Below, one piece after another: positions 42,204 through 53,751 of a DNA stretch of 64,000 bases. Position numbers and translations under genes: made by a program. How positions within the stretch are numbered: position 1 is the first letter of the stretch; the number at the start of each line of letters is the position of its first letter. Below the pieces are notes generated by a model, which was not told where the DNA came from, made no database searches, and saw nothing but the letters and a program-made list of their open reading frames with translations. The stretch lies in assembly GCA_020536535.1 (NCBI GenBank), contig JAHLWZ010000797.1, positions 62,001 to 126,000 of the forward strand, given 5' to 3'. The DNA comes from Pelomyxa schiedti (lineage: Eukaryota > Evosea > Pelobiontida > Pelomyxidae).

Positions 42204-44064
42204 TCATGATCGGGACAGAGATTGTGCATCCTGTCGTGGTGAATGAGATAGTCCGGACTGGCTCAGTGAGTGCATCAAAGATGATGCTGACGATGCTGGT
42301 CTCGATGGCGGCACCGGTGGAAGAGGTTTCGCCGTTGGTATATTTGGTGCTGTGGGTTTGAAGGTCTGTTGTTGCGGTTGCGGCTGCGGCTGTGGTTGTG
42401 TTTGTGATTGTGGCTGTGGCTGTGGTTGTGGCTGTGCTTGGTTTGGAGTTGTTGATTTTGGTTCTGGCCCTGGGGATTGAACCTGTGGTTGTGATTGGGG
42501 TGGGGTGTGTGAGCAAAATCTCTCGCTTACCTTGCACCATGCAGTGCAAGTGAACGGGCACCTCGTTAGAAGTATTATGGGCTTGGTGGGGTCAGTGCCT
42601 GGGGCTGATGAAGATAGGCTGTTGTTGTTATTATTATTGCTGGTGCTACTACTGTTGTTGTTGCTTGTACTAGTGTTGGGGTTACTGTTGTTTGCGGTTA
42701 ATTTGAACCTGGTGGAATCCAGTTGAGTGATGCTCCATGCGGTGTGTGGAAATGATGCAGGGGGTTCTCCTGGTGTGATGGGCCACTTGAACAGTAGGAT
42801 TTCTTCTTTGGAATACTCGCACCATACCTGCTTGTTCCGAAATTTAGAGGTTTGGGCCAAAAGTCCCTGCATTAGGGGCAGCGGTTGGGGATTGTAGGTG
42901 TCAAGTGGCCGGTCGTGGAATTGGTTATAGAGGTGCTCCAGGAATTCCCTACATAACAACGTTAGCATGACCTAAATTGGTGATTTGGGGAAGTGGTAAG
43001 AGATACTTTGGAAAGTCATCCCCCGAGTTTCCTCCAGTGTTAGTTGCTAACCAGCGTTGGAGGGTAAAGGCCTGCATCCTTATAAGTCGGAATTCCGATT
43101 TCGCTAAAGAATTGAAATCATACCCCTTGATGATCTGATATATGAGGTTCGGCAATAATGGCAGTCATGGCAAGGCTTACAACCGCGTTCTCGTCTTTGA
43201 AAAACTGTGAATCATACTGCTTACTCTGCAAATACAATTTTGCGTAACACTTCAATATGTTTCCCTTCTTGTCATTGTTCGGAGGAAGGTAAATCATTCT
43301 CCGGAGCATGCGCAATGACATTTCAAAATCGTAAAGATGTAAGTCCATTTTTCGCAGATAGGCCATCAAAATGGCGTCTTGCTTATCACCACTTCCCAAG
43401 TAGTCCCCGAGTAATGGGGGCTTTAGGGCGGCTCTGTTGTCAATCAGAAATTGTGCCACGGAGGCAGGATCTTTGCCTGGGGCAAGATGGGGAACACCTT
43501 TATCAGGACTGTCTGAGGTATTTTGAAGAAGCACTGGCATTGGCATCGGTAGTGTTGGAGAGGAGGAGACTGGGGGTAACTGGGTGCTTTTTATGACAAC
43601 AACCTCTTTGGGAGTGTCACTTGAACTTGATTGTTGTGAAATTGTGCTCACGTCATTGTATTTTGCAGTGGGATTACTGTCAGGGGTTATTGGCCTGACA
43701 CTGTTTAATAGGTCGGATCTGTTGCGTGGAGATTTGGTACGAGGTTTCATTTCAAGACTTGGTTGGGACTCCCTTGGCGAATTCGAGGCATCAAGTCCCA
43801 TCCCGCTTTCTGTTTTCGTAGATATTTGGCTGATGGTGCCTCTTGCTTTCACACAAAAATTATGAGTACATTTTTTTTCACACTTCTGGTGCACGAGAGA
43901 TGAACAATCTATCTTCCATCAACTCAAGTGAGTAAAAAAAAGAGGGAACACATACTCCGGCACTTGTATGTGTTGGAGAGGCTGGTAAGTTTATAGCACA
44001 CTATGCAGATTCCACTTTGAATTGGTGACGCGGGCGATAGAGGTTCGAATTGGTGGGTATTCAT
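42204..44064 (-). CDS. Arf-GEF-like protein: C1-like finger, Sec7 domain, PH domain
   Basis: Sec7 domains load GTP on Arf GTPases at membranes; PH domains bind phosphoinositides. The start is at 44064 (MNTHQFEPLSP). A finger follows: SGICIVCYKLTSLSNTYKCR, then across an intron NCSSLVHQKCEKKC, the C-x2-C...C-x2-C-x4-H-x2-C core of a C1 domain without the leading His. A Ser/Pro linker leads to Sec7: DPASVAQFLIDN, LLGDYLGSGDKQDAILMAYL, MDLHLYDFEMSLRML, FFKDENAVVSLAMTAIIAE and FLEHLYNQFHDRPL. PH follows: GLLAQTSKFRNKQVWCEYSK, ILLFKWPI, FKLTANN and a final TAWCKV helix, with an Asn/Ser insert in a loop. The tail is Pro/Gln-rich. The Sec7 catalytic Glu after YLG reads Ser (codon 43391-43393), and the MLNTDLHNP motif is not recognisable. 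GEF activity is doubtful. Confidence 0.75.
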
Positions 44065-44109
44065 AGCCGCGGGCCAGATTAATAACCTTTTATCAGAGTG
44101 CACTTTTCA

Positions 44110-47100
44110 CTAAATGTTAGAACAGCAAACACACTATGTGACAGAAGTGTTTTTTTGTGCGTGGATGTCTTTGTGTAAACCAAATTACCAGTCCATATTG
44201 TGCCTCGAGATTCAGCAAGAACAAAAATTGCAGCAGTTGGCCGGGGGGAGCTGAAAGGAACAACTTGATGCCCCTCCCGTGTCTAAAAACCTTATTTAGA
44301 TCTGGTGGAAGACACATGCTGATACAAACCTGCGCATCCCAAATCCACACGCCTCCTTGAAGAAAGCCCCAAACAACCCCTCCCAGGAACATGAGTCTTG
44401 GGGGGAGTGACACAGGCAATATCCCCTTTATATTACCCTGGACAAGTTTGTGAAAAAATAGTTATACTAAAAAAGAGAGTACATTAAGGTCCCATATTGC
44501 AAGAGACTGGCTTGTGTGTGATGACCAGATTTCAATCATCTCGTTGGATCTTACTGCCACAATAGATTCAACTTGCCCTTTCTGGGGTTTAAGGTCGTTT
44601 ATTTTTTGGTCCTATGCATTGTCCGTCAGTACAATAGTGAGGGATACGAGACGTTTTACATGTGCATTCACTGTAGAAATTCCATTTGAAGTGCCCAACC
44701 ATATTGTTTTACCAATCAACAGTGCTGATGTTACAGTAAACGATATTGGTATAACTTTTTTGCATTTGAACTTCTAAGAAATGTAAGAAGAGAAAGAGTT
44801 CCGCATTACCAAACTGAGGTATTCCATATGCGAATTGATCTATCTGAGCCAAATGACCAAATATGTGTACCAACTTCCAATAGAGAAACAACTGGTCCAT
44901 TTGTGTGGCCCTCCAGTTCTTGACTGCAACATGAATGTACCTGAGAAAGTGAGCCAGATTTGAAAAGCCATTGGACACACACAAGATTGAATATTCTTAC
45001 AACACCATCTTCACACCCCATCCACAAATGCTGTGTCAATACAATTGATGTCACCGGGGAACGTACTTCGTAGGTGGCACATGGCATGTAATGTGTTGGA
45101 GAAATAAGAGTAAGTTTGGGTGTATGATTGAAGGGAGAGAAACTCATCATTAGAAAATCTCTGCAAAAATCCACCATCTCCTTTCCTGCCACCTATCCAC
45201 ACCGCCTTTCCAGAAACTTCCAAGCAGTTTGGAGTTCCGTCAAGGCCAAATATTTTCAGAGGCTTGAGGTCACTGGGAACCGGGCTTATTTCTTCCTGTA
45301 AAGAATAAATTTTATCTCAAAGAGACGTGAATTACCAAACTCTGTTCAGCACTGGGACTTGATGTTTTCAAGGGCGCATCTTTTATGCTGAGCTCACTTT
45401 GGAGAGTATTTCCACGTAAAGAGGAGCTAGCAGAAGGGAATATGATATTGTCTATGGAACCAGTGTGTTCAGAGGTACTGGCTGTGGTATTGGAGCTGGT
45501 GAGAGAAGAAGATTCCACTCTATCAGGCCCTCGTACACCCTCGTTCCCACTCTGACTTCCACTTCCAAGTTTTTTACTATCACAATTTTGCGCCTCGACT
45601 GGTTGTAAGGGAGGCAGTATTTTCAGTGTTCGAGATGCCAATATCAATCTTTGTGACAATAAGTTGATGGTGTCTTCCCATTCCTTATGGATTTTTCTTT
45701 GCATTTCGCACTCGAGATCGGGAGTATTTGCACTGGCAATCGACGACTGGGGATTTGGTGGCTCAGGTGGTCCAACAAGACGGGCAAAATCGATCCACTT
45801 CGCATCTGAGAGACTCTGTAGTGGTAAGGTATCATTGACGAAGAAGTGCCTTACAGAAATTCTAGACTCGACGGCATTTTGTTCCAGACATATTATCGGA
45901 TTTGTTGTGTCAGGTTGCCTGACTTTTTTTGTTTTTGAAGGTGGGAGAAGGGTTCAATAAAATAGGAAGAGGGGAAGCCAAGGTTACATTGTGGCACCAG
46001 AGAATTTCCGACTAAAAGTTTTAAAATGAGTGAAACAAAATAAGCGGGAGAAGGAAGTTGTACCCTTTAATCTGTTAGGCGCGTCAGCAATTTCAACGTT
46101 CAAAATCTGGCCAGAGCTAACTTGTAACTTGAGATACACTTCTTGACTTCCTACCTGCTGCCAGTAAGGCAAGTTCACAATGCATTTCTTACCATTTGTT
46201 TATTTCTGATTTTTTCCAGCTTTTCCTTAGTTTTAAGGTGGCTCTTGCGTTCTGTTTGTAATTCGGTCTCAAGGGAGCCGCGAGCCTGAATGAATATAAG
46301 GTAATGCGAATTGTTGGTTTTTATCCACCTCTTCACTCTCACGCATTCGTGTGAAAAGAGACTGCAAATAATTGTTAATCTCTGTATTTCGTGATCTCTC
46401 TTCTTGTAATTCCTTTAACATAGTTAGGTTTAAAAAGGATGTGTGAAAAAAAGCCAGACTTTTTCAATGTTCAGGCGTCTGTGGTATTCCCGTTCCCGAA
46501 CATCGGAAACTTCTCTGTAACATACATAAATATGTTAAAAGTGTTTTCTTATTTCAACCTGCGTAATATGGTAATTTCATTTATAAATTCTGTTGTGACT
46601 TTCTTGTATTGTTTGTTTCGGGTTCTTTCTTTTAAAATTTCTGCCTTCAGTGTTTCAATATCATTTGTGTCTTAGAGGGGTCAATAGCCATATGGAAATA
46701 TATTCAGGTTGAGGTGTACCTAGTAATTTATTCATTTCATAGTCACTATCAACAACTAACAGAATGTCAGTTCAGTGTGAGACTGGAGGTAAGAGGTAAT
46801 ACTATTTGATAAGTGTTCAGCTGATATTTGTTCAGTGTTATTCTTTGGCGAGTGTGCTGGGGGGGGAGGTGGCGGTGGGGGAGGTGGCGGTGGTGGGGGT
46901 GGAGTAACGGAGGGGATTGAAGGAGATAGGGCTGGAGCAAGTGAGAGCGCTGGAGATACGGCTGGTGTAATCGATGGGGAGAGTGTGGTTGCACTTAGGG
47001 AAGGTGGGGTTCTTGGTGTGGTTGCTCTTGTATGGGGAGATGGTGGAGGATGGATATGGCTCTCACTACTGCTGGAGTTAGTCCTGCAATGTGAGCTCTC

Positions 47101-48597
47101 ACTGCTTCCGTGAGAGCCAGATACCTGTGAAGTTTCATGATGGAATTCCACAGTGCCATGGACAGGAACTCTTGGGCTATTTTCCATAGTAGGCATGTCT
47201 GAATCATGGCCTATTGTTCTGCTCCTCATCCTACCAGGAATCTTAGTGGCATCACTAGGAATAGTAGCATCAGGAGACGTGCTGCTGGTTGCACCAGTTG
47301 CAGGAGTCGGTGCTACAGAACGTGAATAGCTGACAGGCAGTGTTGCGAGACCAGCCAAGCGACGTGAAGATGGGTGGTCAGCCGAGCTGCGTATAGTATC
47401 TTTATTAGATGCCCGTTCATCTTTATCAGAACTGGGATTTGCACTCTGGTTGTTAGGAGGGGTGCCACTAACACTGGCACCACTGCCGCTGCCGCTGTTG
47501 CTGCCATTATTGCCACAACTGCTGCTATTACTATTACCACCGGTATTGGCATGGGACAAGTCCTCCGAGGAGTGCTGCAGCGTTTGCTGCTTGAGGGACC
47601 GCAGGAATTCCGGGGGAGCGCCGTGTAGGGTGTGCGCGTGCCGCGCGTAGTTGACCTTCCCCGACGAGTGCGTGGTGCTGCTTACGCCGACGGCGCTGAA
47701 CCAGTCCGTAGCGGCCGCAACAACAGACCTGCTGGTACCTGTGGCAGGCCCGGAGGTGTCGGCCCCCCTTGTGGTGTCAGTTCCGCCGCCGCCGCCGCTG
47801 CTGCTGGAGTTGGTGCTCTTGCTCCCGCCTACGCCTCCGCCGTCGCTGTCACTACCGCTGCTACTGTGACTGTGGCTGTGTGTGTGCGTGTGGCTGTGGG
47901 TGTGGGTGTGGCCGTGGCTGTGCCCCCCGCTGCCTTTGCTCTTGTGGCCCGAGTCGCTGTCCTTGGCGTTGCTGCTTGTGCTGGCGGAACTGCTGCTGGC
48001 GTTGTTGGCTATGTTGGTGTTTATGATGTTGTTGGTGCTGTTGTGGATGGTGCTTCCCCAGCTGCTCCGTCTCTGTTGCTGCTGGTTTTGCTGCAAAGTA
48101 AGAGTCGCCAACATCGACGCCGACGGTGACGCCGCATTAGACGACGACGACGACGACGGCGACGGCGACAGCTGAGCCTGAGAATTCGCCGCCGTGCCGG
48201 TGGACGAGCCCGACGACGACGACGAGCCCCTCTCGTTTAGGGAGATGACTTCGGTCATGGAGAGCTGCCTGGCGGCCCCGAGCTGGTGTTGCTGCTGCTG
48301 CGGCTGCTGGGACTGGGGCTGCTGCTGCTGCAGGGCCCTGGCGAACGCGCTGTGGGCCGGCGACGCCGCGGCCGTCGGCGAGATGAACACCGAGGACACC
48401 GGGGTGCGCAGGAACTTGGACGCGGTGGCGACCCTGGGCGACTCGGGGGACACGCCGCTGGTGCCCGAGCCACTCGCGGTCGCCGCGGCGCTCGAGCCCG
48501 TGCTGGCGCCCGTGCCCGAGGAGTTGGTTGTGGTGGTGCCGCTGGGCTTGCTGGTTGCCGCGGTGCTCGCGCCCCTGGGGGTGCCGTTGCTGATCAT
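44110..48597 (-). CDS. Large protein: disordered N-terminus, coiled coil, beta-propeller
   Basis: The first exon (48597 to about 46756) encodes some 600 residues of Ser/Thr/Asn/Gly/Pro-rich sequence. It includes a Gln tract, a His-rich stretch (HSHGHTHTHSHTHTHSHSH) and a poly-Pro run. Short exons then give a coiled coil (IETLKAEILKERTRNKQYKK, FTRMRESEE, ELQTERKSHLKTKEKLEKIR). A Ser-rich linker follows. The C-terminal 350 residues look like WD/beta-propeller blades: DLKPLKIFGLDGTPNCLEVS, AVWIGGRKGDGGF, QHLWMGCEDGVVRIFN, GPVVSLLEVGTHIWSFGSDR, SIRIWN and WGFLQGGVWIWDAQ. The stop is near 44110. No catalytic domain was recognised. Similar propellers occur C-terminal to coiled coils in Rho-GEF or Roco proteins, but no such partner domain is seen. 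The exon joins in 44.4-46.7 kb are tentative. Confidence 0.6.
46859..46904 (-). repeat. Poly-proline tract
   Basis: Plus-strand ggtggcggtggggg repeats encode about 15 Pro residues on the minus strand near the end of the disordered first exon. Confidence 0.7.
47870..47935 (-). repeat. His-Thr/His-Ser coding repeat
   Basis: Alternating His-Thr and His-Ser codons (plus-strand tgtgtgtgcgtgtggctgtg) give a run with ten His in 19 residues. It is a possible metal-binding or merely repeat-driven tract. Confidence 0.7.
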
Positions 48598-48756
48598 CGG
48601 CGCTCGTTGCGTTGTTTGTTTTGTTTTTTCGCTTCAAAGGGCCGTTCGCCAAAGAGGAAGACTCTTCCGGACATGCTTCCATGTTTGGGCTACGTGAAAG
48701 TCCGATTTTGTAGTGCAGTTTTCGGCGGGGTGGATTCCTTGTTTTGTTTTTGTTTT

Positions 48757-50834
48757 TCAACTGGAGTGTGTTGTGGTGGATGTTGCGGGCGCCTGGGGAT
48801 TCTCGACCCATAAGCGCGCTCGGTAGTCATTGGAGCAGGTGACCAGTGTGTTCTCCACTGGCGATGCGGCGATCCACCGTACTATATTGGTGTGCCCGGC
48901 TAATCTCTGAACCTGGAATTTGGGTTAGTGGGAACTTAGGGTTCTATGCAATTGAAGCCAAACCTGTTCTCCTGTCCGTGAATTAAAAACTACAGCGCAG
49001 GTAGCTTGCTCGTCTGATCCGATTATATAGTCCTCGTTCCAGTTGAAAGTGGCTTGCAGTCTATACTTTTGGGTCTGTGCCAAATGTTATATATGCGGCT
49101 TTTTTTTGTTGTGACTGCACAGTACCTGACCAACCGTTATGGCTGTTAACTGTTGTCCAGTGGTAAGCTCCCATAGTCTGACGGTAGCGTCCTTCCCACT
49201 TGAAAGGAGGTACCTCTGATTTTTAGAGAACTGGATTGAACAAACCTTTCAATTGAATCAATTAGATGAAACTCAATAATTATTTGGAGTCATACTTCGC
49301 ACCCTGAATGGGCACCCTCTAATGTATTTATACAAGCATGCGTAACTCCATCCCAAAGTTTAATGCTGTACATCATAAGAAAGTAAAAAAGGAAATTTAT
49401 GGGAACAAACCTTCCATCTTTTGATGAACTTGCAAAGACATTTCCTTGGGGGGCATATCTGACCTGCATTACTTTATTATTGTGTGCAGGGGAAAAGTAT
49501 GCAATACCATTGTTACTGGCCCTCGGTGGTGGTGTTGAGGGTTTGGAGAAGTATAACAATTTGCTGTGGTTACATCATAAAGTCTAACAACATTATGGTC
49601 CGTTCCTGCTAGAAAGTAGTCACCAGTAGGGTGGAATGACACAGACCGAACATTGTGTGTATCCTTCATTGATGTTATTTCACATAAGAGGGAAAATATT
49701 CTACTTTTAGGCAGCGGAAGGCTCTTTTAACTTGGCCCTTTAAATCATAAAACTTGACTGTGCAATCCCGACTCGCACTAATGAGAATTGGCATGGTTGG
49801 ATGAAAATCTAATTCGTTTATAGACTGAAGCAATAGTTAGGGAGCACAGAGAAAGGGTGGGAGAAACCTGTGTGTGATCATAAAAGGTTCTTATGACAGG
49901 TCTTATTGGGGATGACTCGTCAGTCATTGAGGAGTCAGATTTACTGGTTTGTGTGAAAGATTTCATTTTTTCAACATCCAGAAGTTTGAGTGATGTGTCA
50001 GCAGATCCTGTAGCAACCAATGTTCCTGTAGTTTGTGAACAACAGATGACGCGGGATGCAAACTACCTTGTGGGTTGAACTTGGCGACTCTGCAAGCATT
50101 TTTGTGGGTCGTAACGAATCGAGTGACAAAGGATGACGGCGGGGCTGGTGCCACAACCCTTGTTCCTAATTACAAGAGCCCAATTAATTCACAAACTGTG
50201 AACATACATAGGAAGATTAAAGAGTGAGGATGTCAACAGGCGAACTCAGGCAGGAGATACAGACAGATAGAGAGACGTACAGCAAAGGTAACACATCAAC
50301 GAATGCTGGGTATAAACGTAGAAAATATGAGTGTGTGTACCATTTGCCTCTGCCTGCAAGTCCAAGCACCTTTCGCCATCATCAAACTGGTGAGCTTCAG
50401 TGAGAGTGGTTAGGCCAGGAATGGATGCAGCCGCATCGAGCTCCTTCTGCTTGGCCTTGCCCAGAGTAACAAGTTGAAGCAGTTGTGAGCCCCGGCCTCC
50501 TCGGCCTCCTGGATGGTATATTTGTGTAGCTTCTGACAACAACGCTGCAGCTTGTGCATATCCATCTGTTTGCAGTTGCCTGATGGTACATTGGTGTTGC
50601 CTAGCCAAAAGACAAAAACCCAAACATTACAAACACAGCAACGTGGTTGACAACACAATCGGTTTTTTTTTTATCCCCTGTTTTGTGGGTTTGGTGAAGA
50701 TATCGCAGGGAACATACAAACCCTATTACGAGTTCATAAAGTTCGTGGGGGTCCACAAGCTGTTGATTACTCGGTTGATTCGCCGGCGTGGTAGGAGGCG
50801 CCGACGGGGCTGCGGACGCGCTCGCACCAATCAT
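48757..50834 (-). CDS. CSTF1: Cleavage stimulation factor subunit 1 (CstF-50)
   Basis: CstF-50 is a WD40 subunit of the pre-mRNA 3'-end cleavage complex. The start is at 50834 (MIGASASAAPSAPP). The N-terminal dimerisation helix spans an intron: HELYELVIGQLQTDGYAQAA, ALLSEA. Then come FVTTHKNACRVAKFNPQG and VATGSADTSLKLLDVEKM. Blades follow: PVIRTFYDHTQ, FHPTMPILISASRDCTVKFY, NVRSVSFHPTGDYFLAGTDH, YFSPAHNNKVMQVRYAPQGN, IKLWDGVTHACINTLEGAHS and RYLLSSGKDATVRLWELTTG. The last are HTNIVRWIAASP and DYRARLWVENP. Blade order and the N-terminal helix match animal CstF-50 throughout. The stop is at 48757-48759. The gene lies 160 nt upstream of the next minus-strand gene. Confidence 0.88.
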
Positions 50835-50981
50835 CACTGGCCAATTTAGTGTAGATCTCTCCTTAAGAACCCAAGTTGGTTGAATAGTTACAGTCCCCAG
50901 GGCCGCCGTCGGGGGAACTCCTCTCTCTTTTGGGTTGGCGTCTGGCCTCGATTCCAAGGCCGTAGGAGAGAACAGATTCCG
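50835..50981. promoter_or_regulatory. Putative bidirectional promoter (CSTF1 / SAM protein)
   Basis: 147 nt lie between two divergent start codons. No element was identified. Confidence 0.4.
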
Positions 50982-52496
50982 ATGTTTTTGAACAAGAAGA
51001 AGAAAATCACCAACCGCCCTCTTCGGTTGCGAGGAGACATGCCAAACGACGGGTACCTGTACGTGACGCCGCGACCCGGGAGCCCCGATATTATCACGGA
51101 AGTGTTGGCGTGGAGCTGGAGTTTCGACTCCATGTCCCACCCCGCCCCGCGCCCTCCCCTCCGCCGCGGGCGCCGCCGCAACCGCCTCGCCCTGGACTAC
51201 GCCTACGCAGCCGACGAGGGCGAGTGGGAGGGAGGGGACGAGGACGGGCAGCAAGGGGGCGGGGGCGAGGAGCCGGCGGCGGACCCGATGAGGATGGGGG
51301 ACGTGAGGGGGTGGAGCGCGGCCAGGACCGTCGAGTGGCTCGCCGACACCATGCACATGCCCCAGTACGTCAAACCGTTTACCGAGAACATGGCATGTTG
51401 ATCGATTGATTTGATGGAGTTATTACTACTACATATAGACGCGGGGAGATGGAGATGCATTTCACACACACAGATTGTTTGTCATTTCACTTATCTGCCC
51501 ATTTTATGTATGGAATTCTGACTAATGGGAAAGGTGGACGGGGAGGTTCTGCTGGAATTGGATGAAGATGACCTGAAAGAGAGTCTTGGAGTGACAGTTA
51601 TAGGTCACAGAATCAAGATTCTCAACGCAATTCGCAAGGCCCGTTATTATCAGAAGCGCCGCAAACCCGCTGTCGCTGAAAATAGGTTCTCTGCCACACT
51701 ATTTCTGGACGCAGCATCCCACAAGACTCTCTTTACGAGCGTGATTGGGGGCACTCCCTTATACAGTGTTGTACTGGTCAACTTCATTGCAAAAAACCGA
51801 CATAGTGTTGGCGATGATGAAGACGACGCTTCTTCCGGGATAAAGCCCGCCGAAGGGCAGCCCGTACATGCACTTGAGATGAGAAATGTATCGTGCAGCT
51901 CTATTTCAGCTGGAGGGTCTGGAGGTGAAGACCGCTTCACCTGCAGCATAGACTTTACCCCAACGAAGTATTTCATTCGAAGAATACCTTAGTAAAACTA
52001 ATACCCAAATTCCACCAAGTTTCTCGATCCATTACCTAGGTGTGCATGATTGTTCTAAGCCAGACTTATTGTATAATTACTTCCTCTCGTCACCCGTGGA
52101 TCCAAGTGTGCTGGAACCAACATTCTGTGAGAACCACAACTTGATGGATTATGCACCTGGCATTTCTCTATGTGTTGTTGATGGGAAGCTGGACACTCTC
52201 GAATGGGGAAAAGCAATTTCCTGGTCCCCCAAGAATCACAAGGTTCCTTCTCTGCAACACATTTCCTTAGTTTCACACCCTTTCTCCACAAACCAAACCC
52301 CCAGGCGTACCCTAGAGCTTTTAGGAGCATGGTTTTCCTGCTGCTTCTTATGCATCGCCGTAAAGAATGTCCCTTGCACGTTCTACCTCTTCACGTTCTG
52401 TTGAAAGTGTTCACCCTTCTCAGTACAACCTATCAGGTGAACCCTTTTGATAAATGGCCTCTGCCAGAGCCAGGACTACAAAAAGAACGGGATTAA
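50982..52496 (+). CDS. SAM-domain protein of unknown function
   Basis: The start is at MFLNKKKK (50982) or MPNDGYLYV (51039). An Arg/Pro- and then acidic Gly-rich region precedes a SAM domain split by an intron: WSAARTVEWLADTMHMPQYV, KPFTENM and then VDGEVLLELDEDDLKESLGV, IGHRIKILNAIRKAR. The intron (51393-51533) starts with GC, not GT; only this reading keeps the SAM helix 2-3 junction in frame. The next 220 residues have no recognised domain (LFLDAASHKTLFTSVIGGTP, YNYFLSSPVDPSVLEPTFCE). The C-terminus has a helical block (RSMVFLLLLMHRRKECPLHV, LPLHVLLKVFTLLS) that resembles an F-box/SOCS-like degenerate helix pair; this is weak. SAM domains mediate protein or RNA binding. Confidence 0.65.
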
Positions 52497-52547
52497 TTTT
52501 CAATTTTTATTGGTAACGCGTTGGCTTATTTATTATTGGCTGGGGCT

Positions 52548-53650
52548 CTAGTGGTGATCAGGGGAGCGTGTTTCTGTTGGTGGTTGGTCCTCTTTCCCAC
52601 GGGAGGGTGAGTGGGACTTCTTGGGCGAGCGGGGGTGGTGGCGGCACCGGGACCGGGACCGGGACCGGGATTTGGACTTGGAGTGTGCTGGGGACTTAGA
52701 GCGGGGCCGTGTGCGTGGTGGGGAGCGAGAGCGGGAATGGGAATGGGAGCGTGAGTGCGAGCGGTGGCGCGAGCGGACAGGGGAGCGGGAGCGGGAGCGA
52801 GAACGTGAGCGGGAGCGGGAACGAGACCGGGAGCGGCGGGGTGACCGCGAGTATGACGGGGACCTGGACCGGCGTGAGCCACCCCACCTGCCCCCACTTG
52901 CGGGTCTCCCAGTACAGTTTCTGGCTATGTGACCTTCATACCCACAGGTGTAGCACTTGACGGAACTGGCGGGTCCTTTGAGAAGGGTTAAGGTAAAGAT
53001 GGTGTTTAAGTACCAAGAGAGAAGGTGCTGCTTATTAGAGTATGATGACCTCTGTCCCATCAGTGCGATGAACACATTGTGTGAAATGATGAACGTGGAA
53101 CACCAGTGTGAAATGAGAGCGCAAAACACCAATGTGAATGTGATGATGTGAAACGTGTTCAGTCATTGACGAACTTTTTGGGTGTAAAAATCCACAAACA
53201 AAACCGCGCTAGCAAGCAAGGGAGAGAATTATAGGAGAAAAACATAAGGAAATCAGAAACACAAGTAATGGGGGAAAAAAACAAAAGGGAGAGGATGGAA
53301 ACCCCTATGACCAGAAGAAGGACCTCTTCCGTGAGCCCATTGAACTGTTATTCTGGCTCCGTGTAGAGTAGAACTATCCATGTCATGAATGGCATCCTCG
53401 GCACTTCGCTTATCACGAAACTGTATAAACCCGTAACCTTTTTCGAAGCATTACAAAGAGAACGTAACAGTGAAAACTAGTACCTCGCCCAGTGATAATT
53501 ACACATTTTTCTATCTCCCCAAATTGTCGAAATGCCGACTCCAACTCATCGTTGGATGTGCCGTAATCGAGACGACCTGTTGTTACCTCATAAGACCCAC
53601 AACCCCACATTATTAACTGAGATCCCGCCCGCACCGATAAACAGCGACAT
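52548..53650 (-). CDS. SR splicing factor with RRM and CCHC zinc knuckle (RSZ/SRSF7-like)
   Basis: This gene binds RNA and promotes splice-site use. The start is at 53650. The first exon is very short and joins to give [20 protein letters not shown], the RRM beta-1/RNP2. [17 protein letters not shown] and, after an intron, [20 protein letters not shown] (RNP1) and [12 protein letters not shown] follow. After a 326-nt intron (52977-53302) comes the zinc knuckle [14 protein letters not shown] (C-x2-C-x4-H-x4-C), then an RS domain of about 100 residues rich in RSRSRS and [10 protein letters not shown]. Domain order matches plant RSZ and animal SRSF7. The 326-nt intron is several times longer than others in the window, a usual place for regulated or poison splicing in SR genes; that is inference. 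Confidence 0.88.
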
Positions 53651-53751
53651 GTCACCCGGCACACTCAAGTTAGTTTTTTTTTTCTCTTTCTTCTTCTTTA
53701 CAGATTTTTGATTGCAACTGCCTCAGGGAATTTTCCCCGACGGAGGCACAC

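Noticed and set aside
47632-48129. Val/Ala/Cys-rich plus-strand frames antisense to the disordered exon
   Set aside because: They are low-complexity shadows of Ser/Gly/His codons, with no motif or start context.
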